Assembly: GCF_009765165.1 (NCBI RefSeq)
Contig: NZ_VLNU01000002.1
Location: forward strand, 62,001 to 126,000
DNA from: Lysobacter panacisoli
GTDB lineage: Bacteria; Pseudomonadota; Gammaproteobacteria; Xanthomonadales; Xanthomonadaceae
DNA: 64,000 bases
Reading direction: 5' to 3'
Shown: positions 19,666-27,374 of the stretch, one piece after another
How positions within the stretch are numbered: the stretch's first letter is position 1
Layout: the number at the start of each line of letters is the position of its first letter
Notes under the pieces: model-generated
Told to the model about the DNA's origin: nothing
Seen by the model: the letters and a program-made list of their open reading frames with translations, nothing else
Databases searched by the model: none
Made by a program: the position numbers and the translations under genes

Positions 19666-20253
19666 ATGCCCCGTTCATCCGCTCCCGAGATCGCGCTGCT
19701 GCGCGAAACGCTGTCCCTGTACGGACGTTCCTGGCCGGACGAACACGCGAGCGTGACCCTGTTCACCGGATTGCTCGACGAAGCCGATGCGCCGATGCCG
19801 GGCGCCGATCCGTTCTCGCGCGAGCGACTGGGCGGCCACTTCACCGCATCGAGCTGGCTCGTCGACCGTTCCGGCACGCGTGTGCTGCTGACCCATCACC
19901 GCAAACTCGAACGCTGGCTGCAGCTCGGCGGCCACGCCGACGGCGATCGCGACCTGGCGCGCGTGGCGCTGCGCGAAGCGGAGGAGGAGTCGGGACTGAG
20001 CGGATTGACGGTCGAGCCGGAGATGTTCGATCTCGACCGACACTGGATTCCCGAGCGCGGCGACGTGCCGGGTCACTGGCATTACGACGTGCGTTACGTG
20101 GTGCACGCCGGCGACGACGAAGGCTATGTCGTCAGTGAGGAATCGCACGATCTGGCGTGGCGCTCGATCGACGAAATCCTTGCGGATGCGTCGAGCGACG
20201 AGTCGATGTTGCGGATGGCGAAGAAGTGGATGGAGCGTGCAGGGAAAGGCTGA
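19666..20253 (+). CDS. Nudix hydrolase
   Basis: A 195-residue Nudix-fold protein that should cleave a nucleoside diphosphate linked to another moiety, with Mg2+. The Nudix box runs from G89 to L111 and ends with the catalytic REAEEESGL; the first Glu of the Gx5E segment is replaced (GHADGDR). The N-terminal 55 residues (helical, LYGRSWPDE) resemble a subfamily with an extra helical cap. HWHYDVRYVV and EESHDLAWRSIDE are further conserved blocks. The substrate cannot be told. A REP-like repeat lies between its stop and the convergent serA stop. Confidence 0.85.
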   Translation: MPRSSAPEIALLRETLSLYGRSWPDEHASVTLFTGLLDEADAPMPGADPFSRERLGGHFTASSWLVDRSGTRVLLTHHRKLERWLQLGGHADGDRDLARVALREAEEESGLSGLTVEPEMFDLDRHWIPERGDVPGHWHYDVRYVVHAGDDEGYVVSEESHDLAWRSIDEILADASSDESMLRMAKKWMERAGKG

Positions 20254-20278
20254 CCCCTCTACCGCCCCTGCGGGGCAC

Positions 20279-20380
20279 CTTCTCCCGCAAGGGGAGAAGG
20301 GAAAAAGAGCGTCGAAGTTCGCATGTTCCACCTCTCCCCTCGCGGGAGAGGTCGACGCGCAGCGCGCGTCAGGAGAGGGG
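20279..20380. repeat. REP-like composite palindromic element beside serA
   Basis: Two hairpin units lie in the gap between the Nudix gene and serA: CCTTCTCCCGCAAGGGGAGAAGG at the left (about 20278-20300, stem TTCTCCC/GGGAGAA) and CCTCTCCCCTCGCGGGAGAGG at about 20330-20351, then a GTCGACGCGCAGCGCGCGTC inverted segment and GGAGAGGGG. The same order of units, with nearly identical sequence, occurs inside icmF at 51141-51271. This is a repetitive extragenic palindrome of the genome rather than a gene-specific signal; it may also act as terminator for the convergent pair. Confidence 0.75.
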
Positions 20381-20382
20381 GC

Positions 20383-21621
20383 TCAATACAACACGCGCGT
20401 CCGCAGCGTCCCCGGGATCCGCGCCAGTTCCTCGCGCACCTGGTCGGCCTGCTCGGTCGTCGCGGTCACGTCGATGACCACGTAGCCCACCTTCGGATGC
20501 GTGCGCAGGAACTGGCCGTCGATGTTGACGCCCAGTCGCGAGAACACGTCGTTCACCTGCGACAGCACGCCCGGCACGTTGCGGTGGATGTGCAGCAGGC
20601 GAAGGCTGCCGGTGTGTTCCGGCAGTGTGACTTCGGGGAAGTTGACCGCCGACAGCGTCGACCCGTTGTCGCTGTAGCGGATCAGCTTGGCTGCCACTTC
20701 CAGGCCGATGTTGTCCTGCGCTTCCAGCGTGCTGCCGCCGATGTGCGGGGTGAGGATCACGTTGTCCAGGCCGACCAGCGGCGAGACGAACGGATCGGCG
20801 TTGCCCTGCGGCTCGACCGGGAACACGTCCACCGCCGCGCCGCCGACCTTGCCGGATGTCAGCGCTTCGGCCAGTGCATCGATATCGACGACCGTGCCGC
20901 GTGAGGCGTTGATGAGGTGCGCGCCGTGCTTCATCTTCGCGATCTGCGCCGCGCCGAACATGCCCTGCGTCGCCGGCGTCTCCGGCACGTGCAGGGTGAC
21001 GATGTCGCTACGCTCCAGCAGGTCGTCCAGGCCCATCGCCATGCGCGCGTTGCCCAGCGAGAGCTTGGTCTCGATGTCGTGGAAGATCACGTGCATGCCC
21101 AGCGCTTCGGCGATCACGCCGACCTGCGTGCCGATATGCCCGTAGCCGACGATGCCGAGCGTCTTGCCGCGTACTTCGTGGCTGCCGGCGGCCGACTTCG
21201 ACCAGCCACCGCGATGGCATTGCGCGTTCTTCTGCGGGATGCCGCGCATCAGCATGATCGCCTCGGCCAGCACCAGCTCGGCGACGCTGCGGGTGTTGGA
21301 GTAGGGCGCATTGAACACCGGGATGCCGGCCAGCTCGGCCGTGTCCAGGTCGATCTGGTTGGTGCCGATGCAGAACGCGCCGATCGCCATCAGCCTGCGT
21401 CCGTGCGCCAGGACCTCGGCATCCAGCTGCGTGCGCGAACGGATACCGACGATGTGGGCGTTGGCGATCTCCTGGTGCAGCAGCTCCGGCGGCGGCGACT
21501 TGTCGTAGACCTGGATGTTCGAATAACCGGCGTTGCGGAAGCTCTCCACTGCGGTCGGCGCGACGCCTTCCAGCAGCAGGACGCGGATGTCGGACTTCGG
21601 AAAGGAGGTCGGCAGGCTCAC
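20383..21621 (-). CDS. serA: D-3-phosphoglycerate dehydrogenase
   Basis: Oxidises 3-phosphoglycerate to phosphohydroxypyruvate with NAD, the first step of serine synthesis. The protein has 412 residues, the length of the E. coli-type enzyme. The NAD-binding Rossmann motif is GIVGYGHIGTQVG; catalytic segments are INASRGTVVDIDAL (Arg), DVFPVEP (Glu) and LTPHIGGST (His). The C-terminal ACT domain (about 338-412) with LLHIHRNVPGVLSQVN is the serine-binding allosteric module. The start is taken as GTG 21621 because the peptide SLPTSFPKSDIRVLLLEGV then matches the family N-terminus; no strong ribosome site is visible. It diverges from a D-2-hydroxyglutarate dehydrogenase-like gene. Confidence 0.93.
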   Translation of the reverse strand: MSLPTSFPKSDIRVLLLEGVAPTAVESFRNAGYSNIQVYDKSPPPELLHQEIANAHIVGIRSRTQLDAEVLAHGRRLMAIGAFCIGTNQIDLDTAELAGIPVFNAPYSNTRSVAELVLAEAIMLMRGIPQKNAQCHRGGWSKSAAGSHEVRGKTLGIVGYGHIGTQVGVIAEALGMHVIFHDIETKLSLGNARMAMGLDDLLERSDIVTLHVPETPATQGMFGAAQIAKMKHGAHLINASRGTVVDIDALAEALTSGKVGGAAVDVFPVEPQGNADPFVSPLVGLDNVILTPHIGGSTLEAQDNIGLEVAAKLIRYSDNGSTLSAVNFPEVTLPEHTGSLRLLHIHRNVPGVLSQVNDVFSRLGVNIDGQFLRTHPKVGYVVIDVTATTEQADQVREELARIPGTLRTRVLY

Positions 21622-21770
21622 GACGGTCGGGGTCGAGGGTGGGCCTTCGACTATGCCCGAAATGCACCGCGTTTGCTGCAATGCACCAGCGTCGAGGATA
21701 GGATTCCCGAACGCCTGCCCGGACGGTCCGACAGGCGATGCGACCGGGTCGCCACCACTGCTGGGTTCCG

Positions 21771-23159
21771 ATGACCGATTCCCGCCTGCAACGCTTGAAG
21801 GACGCCGCTCCCCAGCTGCGTCTGAGCACTGATGCCGCCGACCTGGAGCACTACGGCCGCGACTGGACGCGGCGCTGGACGCCGGCGCCGCTGGCGATAG
21901 CGCTGCCGGCTTCGCTGGAGGAAGTACAGGCGATCGTGCGCTGGGCCAACCAGGAGGCCGTGGCAGTGGTGCCCTCGGGCGGTCGCACCGGCTTGTCGGG
22001 CGGGGCGGTCGCCGCGAACGGCGAGCTGGTGCTGAGCCTGGAACGCATGAACCGCGTGCTCGACTTCGACTCGGTCGACCGCACCCTGACGGTGCAGGCC
22101 GGCATCCCATTGGAAGCCGTGCACAACGCCGCGCGCGAACACGGCCTGGTGTATCCGGTGGATTTCGCCGCACGCGGCTCGTGTTCCATCGGCGGCAACA
22201 TCGCGACCAACGCCGGCGGCATCCGCGTGATCCGCTACGGCAACACGCGCGAGTGGATCGCGGGCCTGACCGTGGTGACGGGCGAGGGCGAGGTGCTGCG
22301 ACTCAACCGCGGCCTGATCAAGAATTCCAGCGGCTACGACCTGCGCCAGTTGATGATCGGCTCGGAAGGCACGCTCGGCATCGTCGTGGAAGCGACCCTG
22401 CGCCTGACCGATCCACCGCCGCCGACCAACGTGATGCTGCTGGCGCTGCCGTCGTTCGAATCGTTGATGCAGGTGTTCGCGGCGTTCCGCGAGCGGCTGA
22501 CGCTGGAGGCGTTCGAGTTCTTCACCGACCGCGCGCTGCACCATGTGCTGGCGCACGGCGCGCAGAAACCTTTCGACGAGGTGCATCCGTTCTACGTCGT
22601 CACCGAGTTCGCGGTCGGCTTTGATGCGCGCGAGGCCGCGGCGATGGCGGCGTTCGAGTTCTGCATGGAGCAGGGCCTGGTCAGCGACGGCGTGATCAGC
22701 CAGAGCGACGCGCAGGCCGCGCAGCTGTGGCGCTTGCGCGAAGGCATCACCGAAAGCCTGGCGAAATACCGGCCGTACAAGAACGATGTGTCGGTGCGGA
22801 TTTCGGCGATGCCGGCGTTCCTCGCCGAAACGCAGGCGCTGCTGGGGCGCGAGTACCCGCACTTCGACGTGGTCTGGTTCGGCCACATCGGCGACGGCAA
22901 CCTGCACATCAACGTGCTCAAGCCCGACGACACCGGTGACGCCGAATTCGTCAGCCAGTGCGAGCAGGTCACCAAGCTGCTGTCGCAGGCGCTGGAGGGT
23001 CATGGCGGCAGCATCTCCGCCGAACACGGCATCGGCCTGGTCAAGAAGGCCTACCTGCTCGGCACGCGCAGCGCCGAGGAAGTGGCGCTGATGCGCGGCA
23101 TCAAGCGCGTGCTCGATCCGAACGGCCTGATGAATCCGGGCAAGCTGTTCGACACCTGA
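21771..23159 (+). CDS. FAD-linked oxidase, likely D-2-hydroxyglutarate dehydrogenase
   Basis: A 462-residue flavoprotein of the GlcD/D2HGDH family. The FAD-binding PCMH domain (about 35-215) has PSGGRTGLSGGAV, GSCSIGGNIATNAGG and GSEGTLGIV; the C-terminal FAD-oxidase domain has WFGHIGDGNLHIN and AEHGIGLVKK with its metal/substrate His residues. SerA-type enzymes also reduce 2-oxoglutarate to D-2-hydroxyglutarate, and D2HGDH recycles it; such coupling is known from Pseudomonas, and the divergent placement with serA supports the same job here. Glycolate or D-lactate oxidation is an alternative. The ATG at 21771 gives MTDSRLQRL. Confidence 0.85.
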   Translation: MTDSRLQRLKDAAPQLRLSTDAADLEHYGRDWTRRWTPAPLAIALPASLEEVQAIVRWANQEAVAVVPSGGRTGLSGGAVAANGELVLSLERMNRVLDFDSVDRTLTVQAGIPLEAVHNAAREHGLVYPVDFAARGSCSIGGNIATNAGGIRVIRYGNTREWIAGLTVVTGEGEVLRLNRGLIKNSSGYDLRQLMIGSEGTLGIVVEATLRLTDPPPPTNVMLLALPSFESLMQVFAAFRERLTLEAFEFFTDRALHHVLAHGAQKPFDEVHPFYVVTEFAVGFDAREAAAMAAFEFCMEQGLVSDGVISQSDAQAAQLWRLREGITESLAKYRPYKNDVSVRISAMPAFLAETQALLGREYPHFDVVWFGHIGDGNLHINVLKPDDTGDAEFVSQCEQVTKLLSQALEGHGGSISAEHGIGLVKKAYLLGTRSAEEVALMRGIKRVLDPNGLMNPGKLFDT

Positions 23160-23307
23160 CACGCCGACGCCCCACGTCCGCCAGGTTGCTTCACCGCGGG
23201 ATGAACACCGCGGCCTTTTCGCCGCCGCGCATACGTCCTTTGACGCTTCGAGCGGTTAGTCTTCGCGGACCGGCCGCCCCCGCGGTCATTCCGTTCATGG
23301 ACTTGCG

Positions 23308-23628
23308 ATGAAGCGTTCCGCCCTGTTGCTTTCCCTCGCGCTCACGGCCGCCGCCCCGGTGGCGCTGGCCTCCAGTTTCGCCGGCACGTCGGCGGGTACC
23401 TCCGCCGGCGGCAGCTCGGCCTCGAGCAACGCCAGCTCCGATTCCAGCTCCGGCAACGACGACAAGGTGGTGCTGGCCGCGCGCGACGACGCCGCGACCT
23501 TCGTCGCCAGCGACGGCGCGATCCGCGGTGCGCAGCTCGAAGCCGCACTGCGCCACCTGCGCGAGCATGCGCCGCAGGCGCGCGACGCCAGCGACCTGGA
23601 ACTGGCGAAGGCGATCCTCGCCCTGTGA
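23308..23628 (+). CDS. DUF2388 family exported small protein
   Basis: A 106-residue protein with a signal peptide (cleaved near ALASSF, residue 22), a Ser/Gly/Ala-rich low-complexity stretch (about 22-50) and a conserved C-terminal half with DDKVVLAARDDAATFVASDGAIRGAQLEAALRHLRE features that I recognise from DUF2388 proteins of Pseudomonas. Function unknown. It overlaps the following DUF4105 gene by four bases, a pairing that suggests both act in the periplasm or envelope. Confidence 0.75.
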   Translation: MKRSALLLSLALTAAAPVALASSFAGTSAGTSAGGSSASSNASSDSSSGNDDKVVLAARDDAATFVASDGAIRGAQLEAALRHLREHAPQARDASDLELAKAILAL

Positions 23629-25457
23629 TCCACGGCCGCGGCCTCGTCCGCGGCGTCGTGCTCGTCGTCGGACTCGCATTCGCCGCCGGTTCGGCGCAGG
23701 CCGCGTTGCGCCTGCGTCTCGCCGAGGACGGCCTGACTCGTGCGCAGGTCGATGCCAGCCAGCGGCTGCTCGAGGAAGCGCAGGCGCATTTGCCCGATGC
23801 GATGCGAACCGGCATCGACCGGGAGATCGTCGTGCGCTGGACGGATGTGCTGGACGATTCCATCCACGGACGCGCGACGCGAGACGAATTGCTGATCAAC
23901 CGCGCGCTGCTGCCGCCGTTGACGCAGGCGGGCGCACCACCGCGCGAAGCGCTCGCGACCGTCCTGCACGAACTCGCGCATTTCCATGACCGTGCCGTTC
24001 GCGGCGCGCTGTCACGCGATCCGCGCCTGCTCGATCTCGCCGGCTGGCAGGTGCGCGCCACGCGTTTCACCACGCGCGTCGCGGGACGCCAGCGCGAGAA
24101 CCGTTTCGTCGACCGCAGTCCCGATCCGTACGAGCTGACCGATGCGGAGGAGTTCGTCGCGGTCAACGTCGAACACTTCCTGCTCGACGCCGACTACGCG
24201 TGCCGTCGTCCCGCCGTGTATCGCTACCTGCGCGATCGTCTCGGCGAGCCGCGCACGCCAGCGGCGTCGTGCGACGCGCAGTGGCCGTACGTCGATGCAG
24301 GCGAGAGCGAGGGCGGTGCGGTGGGCATGCTCGATCCCGCACGCGTGTACGCCATCGACTACCTGCTCGCCGAAGGCAACAGCCAGCCGATGAGCCGCTG
24401 GGGCCACAGCATGCTGCGCATCGTGGTGTGTGCGCCGGGGCGTCCGCGCGGACCGGATTGCCGACTCGATCTGTCGCACCACCGCGTGCTCTCGTTCCGC
24501 GCCTTCGTCGACGACGTGCAGGTATCGAGCTGGCGCGGACTCAGCGGGCGCTATCCGTCGCGGCTGTTCGTGTTGCCGATGGAACAGGTGATCGACGAGT
24601 ACACGCGCGTCGAGCTGCGCGGCCTGAGATCGGTGCCGCTGCGACTGGATCGCGGAGAGATCGCGGCCGTGCTCGAACGCGCCGCGCAGGTGCACTGGAG
24701 CTACGACGGCCGCTACTACTTCCTCGGCAACAACTGCGCGGCGGAAACCTGGAAACTGCTCCACGACAGCCTGCCGCGACTGGCGGGGCAGGGCATTGGC
24801 AGCATCACGCCGACGGGCCTGTTGCAGCGACTGGAATCGGCCGGCGTCGCCGATGCGTCGGTGCTGGAAGACGACGATGAAGCGCTGCGCCTGGGCTATC
24901 GCTTCGCTTCGCAGCGGGCGTACTTCCAGCAGGTGTATGACGTCGCGCGTACGCAGCTGGAGCTGCCGCAGCGCGATGTCGAGGACTGGCTCGCGATGGG
25001 ACCCGCGCAGCGTCGAGCGTGGTTCGAAGGCGCCGACCTGCGCGCGAGCGCGGCGCTGCTCGTGCTGGAGCAGGCCGCGCAGCGACGGCAGATGCGCGAC
25101 GTGCGCGATGCGCTGAAACGGCGTTACCTAGAGCAGGAGGCACAATCCGGCGTGGGCGACGATCCGGTGCGCGAGCTGCTGCGTGAAAGCGCCTACCTTG
25201 GCCGCCCCGCATCGCTGATCGAAGGCGGCTACGGCGTTCCGCAGACGGATGAACGCATGGCGCTGGTCGCGCGCGGCGACGAATTGCACGCGAAGCTGCA
25301 ACGCACGCGCATCGCGGTCGAGCAGGGCGCGCGCGGATGGATGAGCGCACAGCAGCGCGACACCATCGATGCCATCGCGTCGAACCGTGACGCGCTGGGA
25401 GAACGGCTGCGCGCCCTGCACGCGCAGGAAGGCGGCGTGCGCCTGGATTCCCGGTAG
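23625..25457 (+). CDS. DUF4105 (Lnb-type) periplasmic protein with HExxH motif
   Basis: A 610-residue exported protein (signal peptide ending near AQAALRL, residue 27). The N-terminal domain has a zincin-like HELAH motif at 115-119 with a later Glu (EEFVAVNVEHF), suggesting a metallopeptidase-like site. The central DUF4105/Lnb domain (about 220-390) has SRWGHSMLRI, DDVQVSSWRGLSGRYPS and LGNNCAAET, whose Cys/His resemble NlpC-like active sites. The C-terminal third is helical and Arg-rich. It starts at GTG 23625, overlapping the DUF2388 stop. Envelope or lipid remodelling is possible; no activity is established. Confidence 0.75.
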   Translation: MIHGRGLVRGVVLVVGLAFAAGSAQAALRLRLAEDGLTRAQVDASQRLLEEAQAHLPDAMRTGIDREIVVRWTDVLDDSIHGRATRDELLINRALLPPLTQAGAPPREALATVLHELAHFHDRAVRGALSRDPRLLDLAGWQVRATRFTTRVAGRQRENRFVDRSPDPYELTDAEEFVAVNVEHFLLDADYACRRPAVYRYLRDRLGEPRTPAASCDAQWPYVDAGESEGGAVGMLDPARVYAIDYLLAEGNSQPMSRWGHSMLRIVVCAPGRPRGPDCRLDLSHHRVLSFRAFVDDVQVSSWRGLSGRYPSRLFVLPMEQVIDEYTRVELRGLRSVPLRLDRGEIAAVLERAAQVHWSYDGRYYFLGNNCAAETWKLLHDSLPRLAGQGIGSITPTGLLQRLESAGVADASVLEDDDEALRLGYRFASQRAYFQQVYDVARTQLELPQRDVEDWLAMGPAQRRAWFEGADLRASAALLVLEQAAQRRQMRDVRDALKRRYLEQEAQSGVGDDPVRELLRESAYLGRPASLIEGGYGVPQTDERMALVARGDELHAKLQRTRIAVEQGARGWMSAQQRDTIDAIASNRDALGERLRALHAQEGGVRLDSR

Positions 25458-25544
25458 CGTCGGTAAATCCGCCGCGCTCGGGGAGGCCGGCGGCGCGCAT
25501 GTCGCTCCGAGCGCCTCGCGAGCCGCATGAAGCGCCTGCGTTGG

Positions 25545-25830
25545 CGAAAAAAGCGTCATGGGTCGACACAAAAAGCGTCGGCGATGGCGAAGAAGGCGCC
25601 ATGCTCGACGCTTTTCGCGGCGTGCACGGCGCTTTGGGCGTCGGCGGTGGCGCTTGTTTCGTCAGGTTGCGGCACGAATGGCGTCGAGCGTGGCGCTTAT
25701 TTCGCCGCCCGCGCCGCTTGAAGGTGGGACGGAGCCGGATCCAGCGTCGGCGGAAACGCAAAAAGCCGCTCGGGAGCGGCTTTTTGCGGTGTCGACGACG
25801 CGGGAAGTGCTGCGCGTGACGCTTTTTTCG
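25545..25830. repeat. 286-bp segment bounded by 14-bp inverted repeats
   Basis: CGAAAAAAGCGTCA (25545-25558) and its exact reverse complement (25817-25830) bracket a segment with internal degenerate copies such as ACAAAAAGCGTCG (25569) and CTCGACGCTTTTCG (about 25603). No target-site duplication is visible. It could be a small nonautonomous element or a chance accumulation of terminator-like sequence. Confidence 0.4.
25758..25787. terminator. Bidirectional intrinsic terminator downstream of efpL and DUF4105
   Basis: GCAAAAAGCCGCTC (25758-25771) pairs perfectly with GAGCGGCTTTTTGC (25774-25787) around GG. The 14-bp stem with A/T-rich outer part gives a T-run on both strands, so it can terminate both the rightward DUF4105 transcript and the leftward efpL transcript. 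Confidence 0.85.
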
Positions 25831-25835
25831 TCGCG

Positions 25836-26402
25836 TCAGTCCGCGCGGCCGGCGAATTCGCCCGTCGTGGTGTTGACCAGCACGCGCTCGCCGTTGCCGA
25901 TGTACTCCGGCACCATGATCTCGATGCCGGTGGACAGCTTGGCCGGCTTCGGGCGCTTGGTGGCGGTGCCACCCTTGAGTTCCGGCGGCGTCTCGACCAC
26001 TTCGATCGCCACGCTCTGCGGCAGCTGCAGCGCGACCGGTGCGTCGTCGATGATCTGCACGTAGCAGCCGGTGAGGTCGGCGACGATGTAGCCGGCCAGG
26101 TCGCCGACGACGTCGGCGTCGAGCGTGTACGGCGTGTAGTCCTCGTCGTCGAGGAACACGAACGCATCGCCGTCCTTGTACGAGAACGTGGCCTGGCGAC
26201 GGCTGAGCTCGACTTCCTTCAGCTCGTCCTCCGCGCCCATGCTCACGTCGAGCTTGGTGCCGCCGGGCACGGAGTACATGGTGAAGCGGAACTTGACGTT
26301 GCCGCCGCGGCCCTGCGGCGAGCTGCGCTCGATGTCGCGGATCTGGTAGACCGCGTTGTTGTACTCGACAACGTTACCTTTCTTTACGTCGTAGGCTTTC
26401 AT
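25836..26402 (-). CDS. yeiP: Elongation factor P-like protein (YeiP/EfpL)
   Basis: A 188-residue three-domain EF-P paralogue that should bind the ribosome beside the P-site and relieve stalling. The N-terminal KOW-like domain has a tip loop SPQGRGGN with Arg (about R32) where canonical EF-P has the modified Lys, and a two-residue longer loop; [17 protein letters not shown]-like [19 protein letters not shown] and the C-terminal GRAD ending are YeiP hallmarks. The start [10 protein letters not shown] at 26402 matches the family; the 14 codons upstream are repeat-derived. A standard efp is not in the window. Confidence 0.92.
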   Translation of the reverse strand: MKAYDVKKGNVVEYNNAVYQIRDIERSSPQGRGGNVKFRFTMYSVPGGTKLDVSMGAEDELKEVELSRRQATFSYKDGDAFVFLDDEDYTPYTLDADVVGDLAGYIVADLTGCYVQIIDDAPVALQLPQSVAIEVVETPPELKGGTATKRPKPAKLSTGIEIMVPEYIGNGERVLVNTTTGEFAGRAD

Positions 26403-26409
26403 GGTTGTG

Positions 26410-26508
26410 TTCGGGATTCGTGATTCGGGATTGAGGATTCGCAAGAGCGGCGGCGCGGTTAACGGGACGATGCGGGCTCCTTCGAATCCCCGAATCTCGA
26501 ATCCCGAA
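26410..26508. repeat. GGGATTCG-type inverted repeat upstream of efpL
   Basis: TTCGGGATTCGTGATTCGGG (from 26410) and, inverted, CGAATCTCGAATCCCGAA (about 26491-26508) form an imperfect inverted repeat in the gap between the SDR gene and yeiP. Short GGGATTCG iterations of this kind are common intergenic repeats in Xanthomonadaceae. It falls in the presumed yeiP promoter region. Confidence 0.55.
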
Positions 26509-26521
26509 GCCCAGCGTCACA

Positions 26522-27292
26522 TCACTTCGGCGCCAGACGCGTCGCGCCGTCGAGGCGGATGGTTTCGCCGTTGAGGTAGGTGTTGCCGAGGATGTACGCG
26601 ACCAGGTCGGCGAATTCCTTCGGCTGGCCCAGGCGCGACGGGAACGGGATCGACGCGGCCAGCGACTGCTGCACCGAGTCCGGCATGCCGTCGACCATCG
26701 GGGTCCAGAACACGCCCGGCGCGATGGTCATCACGCGGATCCCGAAGCGCGACAGTTCGCGCGCCATCGGCAGGGTCATGGCGACCACGCCGCCCTTCGA
26801 CGCGGAGTACGCGGCCTGGCCGATCTGTCCTTCGTAGGCGGCCACGGAGGCGGTGTTGACGATCACGCCGCGCTCGCCGTCGGTGCCGGCCTCGTTGTGC
26901 TGCATCAGGGCGGCGGCGGCCTTGGCGACGTTGAAGCTGCCGACGAGGTTGACCATCACCGTGCCCTGGAACTGCGCCAGCGGCATCGCGCCTTCCTTGC
27001 CGAGCATGCGGCCCGCGCCGAGGATGCCCGCGCAGTTGATCGCCACGTTGAGTCCGCCGAGGAACTCGCGCGCGGCCGCGACGTTGTCGACGACGCCGGC
27101 TTCGCTGGTGACGTCGGTCTTGAAGTAGCGGGCGTTGGCTTCGCCGAGTTCGGCGACGGCGGCGGCGCCCTTGTCGTCGTTGACGTCGAACAGGGCGACC
27201 TTGCCGCCGTGGGCGACGAGATGCTGGGCGACGGCGAGGCCGAGGCCGGAGACGCCGCCGGTGACGATGGCGCGGACGGATTGGAGTTGCAT
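26522..27292 (-). CDS. SDR dehydrogenase, 3-hydroxyacyl-CoA dehydrogenase type II-like
   Basis: A 256-residue short-chain dehydrogenase. The NAD-binding motif is TGGVSGLGLAV (11-21) with Asp in LFDVND selecting NAD; NCAGILGAG, the catalytic Ser in VNTASVAAYEG and the YSASK Tyr/Lys are intact. The long insertion after NCAGI (AGRMLGKEGAMPL) and TIAPGVFWTPM resemble type II 3-hydroxyacyl-CoA/2-methyl-3-hydroxybutyryl-CoA dehydrogenase (HSD17B10 group), which acts in isoleucine breakdown. That role fits the branched-chain catabolic genes nearby. It lies 82 bp downstream of the GGDEF-EAL gene on the same strand. Confidence 0.85.
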   Translation of the reverse strand: MQLQSVRAIVTGGVSGLGLAVAQHLVAHGGKVALFDVNDDKGAAAVAELGEANARYFKTDVTSEAGVVDNVAAAREFLGGLNVAINCAGILGAGRMLGKEGAMPLAQFQGTVMVNLVGSFNVAKAAAALMQHNEAGTDGERGVIVNTASVAAYEGQIGQAAYSASKGGVVAMTLPMARELSRFGIRVMTIAPGVFWTPMVDGMPDSVQQSLAASIPFPSRLGQPKEFADLVAYILGNTYLNGETIRLDGATRLAPK

Positions 27293-27374
27293 GGGCTGGT
27301 CCCGGGACGCGGAAAGACGCGATTTTACCGGACGCCGGGCCCTGGCCGTTCGTCGCGGCCGATCCGGGCCGTAT

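Larger units (their letters stand above)
25458..25835. other. 378-bp noncoding stretch with repeated GCGTC/AAAA motifs
   Basis: Between the DUF4105 stop and the efpL stop there is no convincing gene; the open frames here are short, basic and low complexity. The stretch holds several variants of GACGCTTTTTTCG in both orientations. The outermost, CGAAAAAAGCGTCA at 25545-25558 and TGACGCTTTTTTCG at 25817-25830, form a perfect 14-bp inverted repeat. A strong terminator hairpin is at 25758-25787. Confidence 0.6.

Noticed and set aside
25499..25819. Short basic open frames in the gap after DUF4105
   Set aside because: Translations are Arg/Lys/Ala repeats that follow the DNA repeats; no ribosome site or conserved fold is seen.
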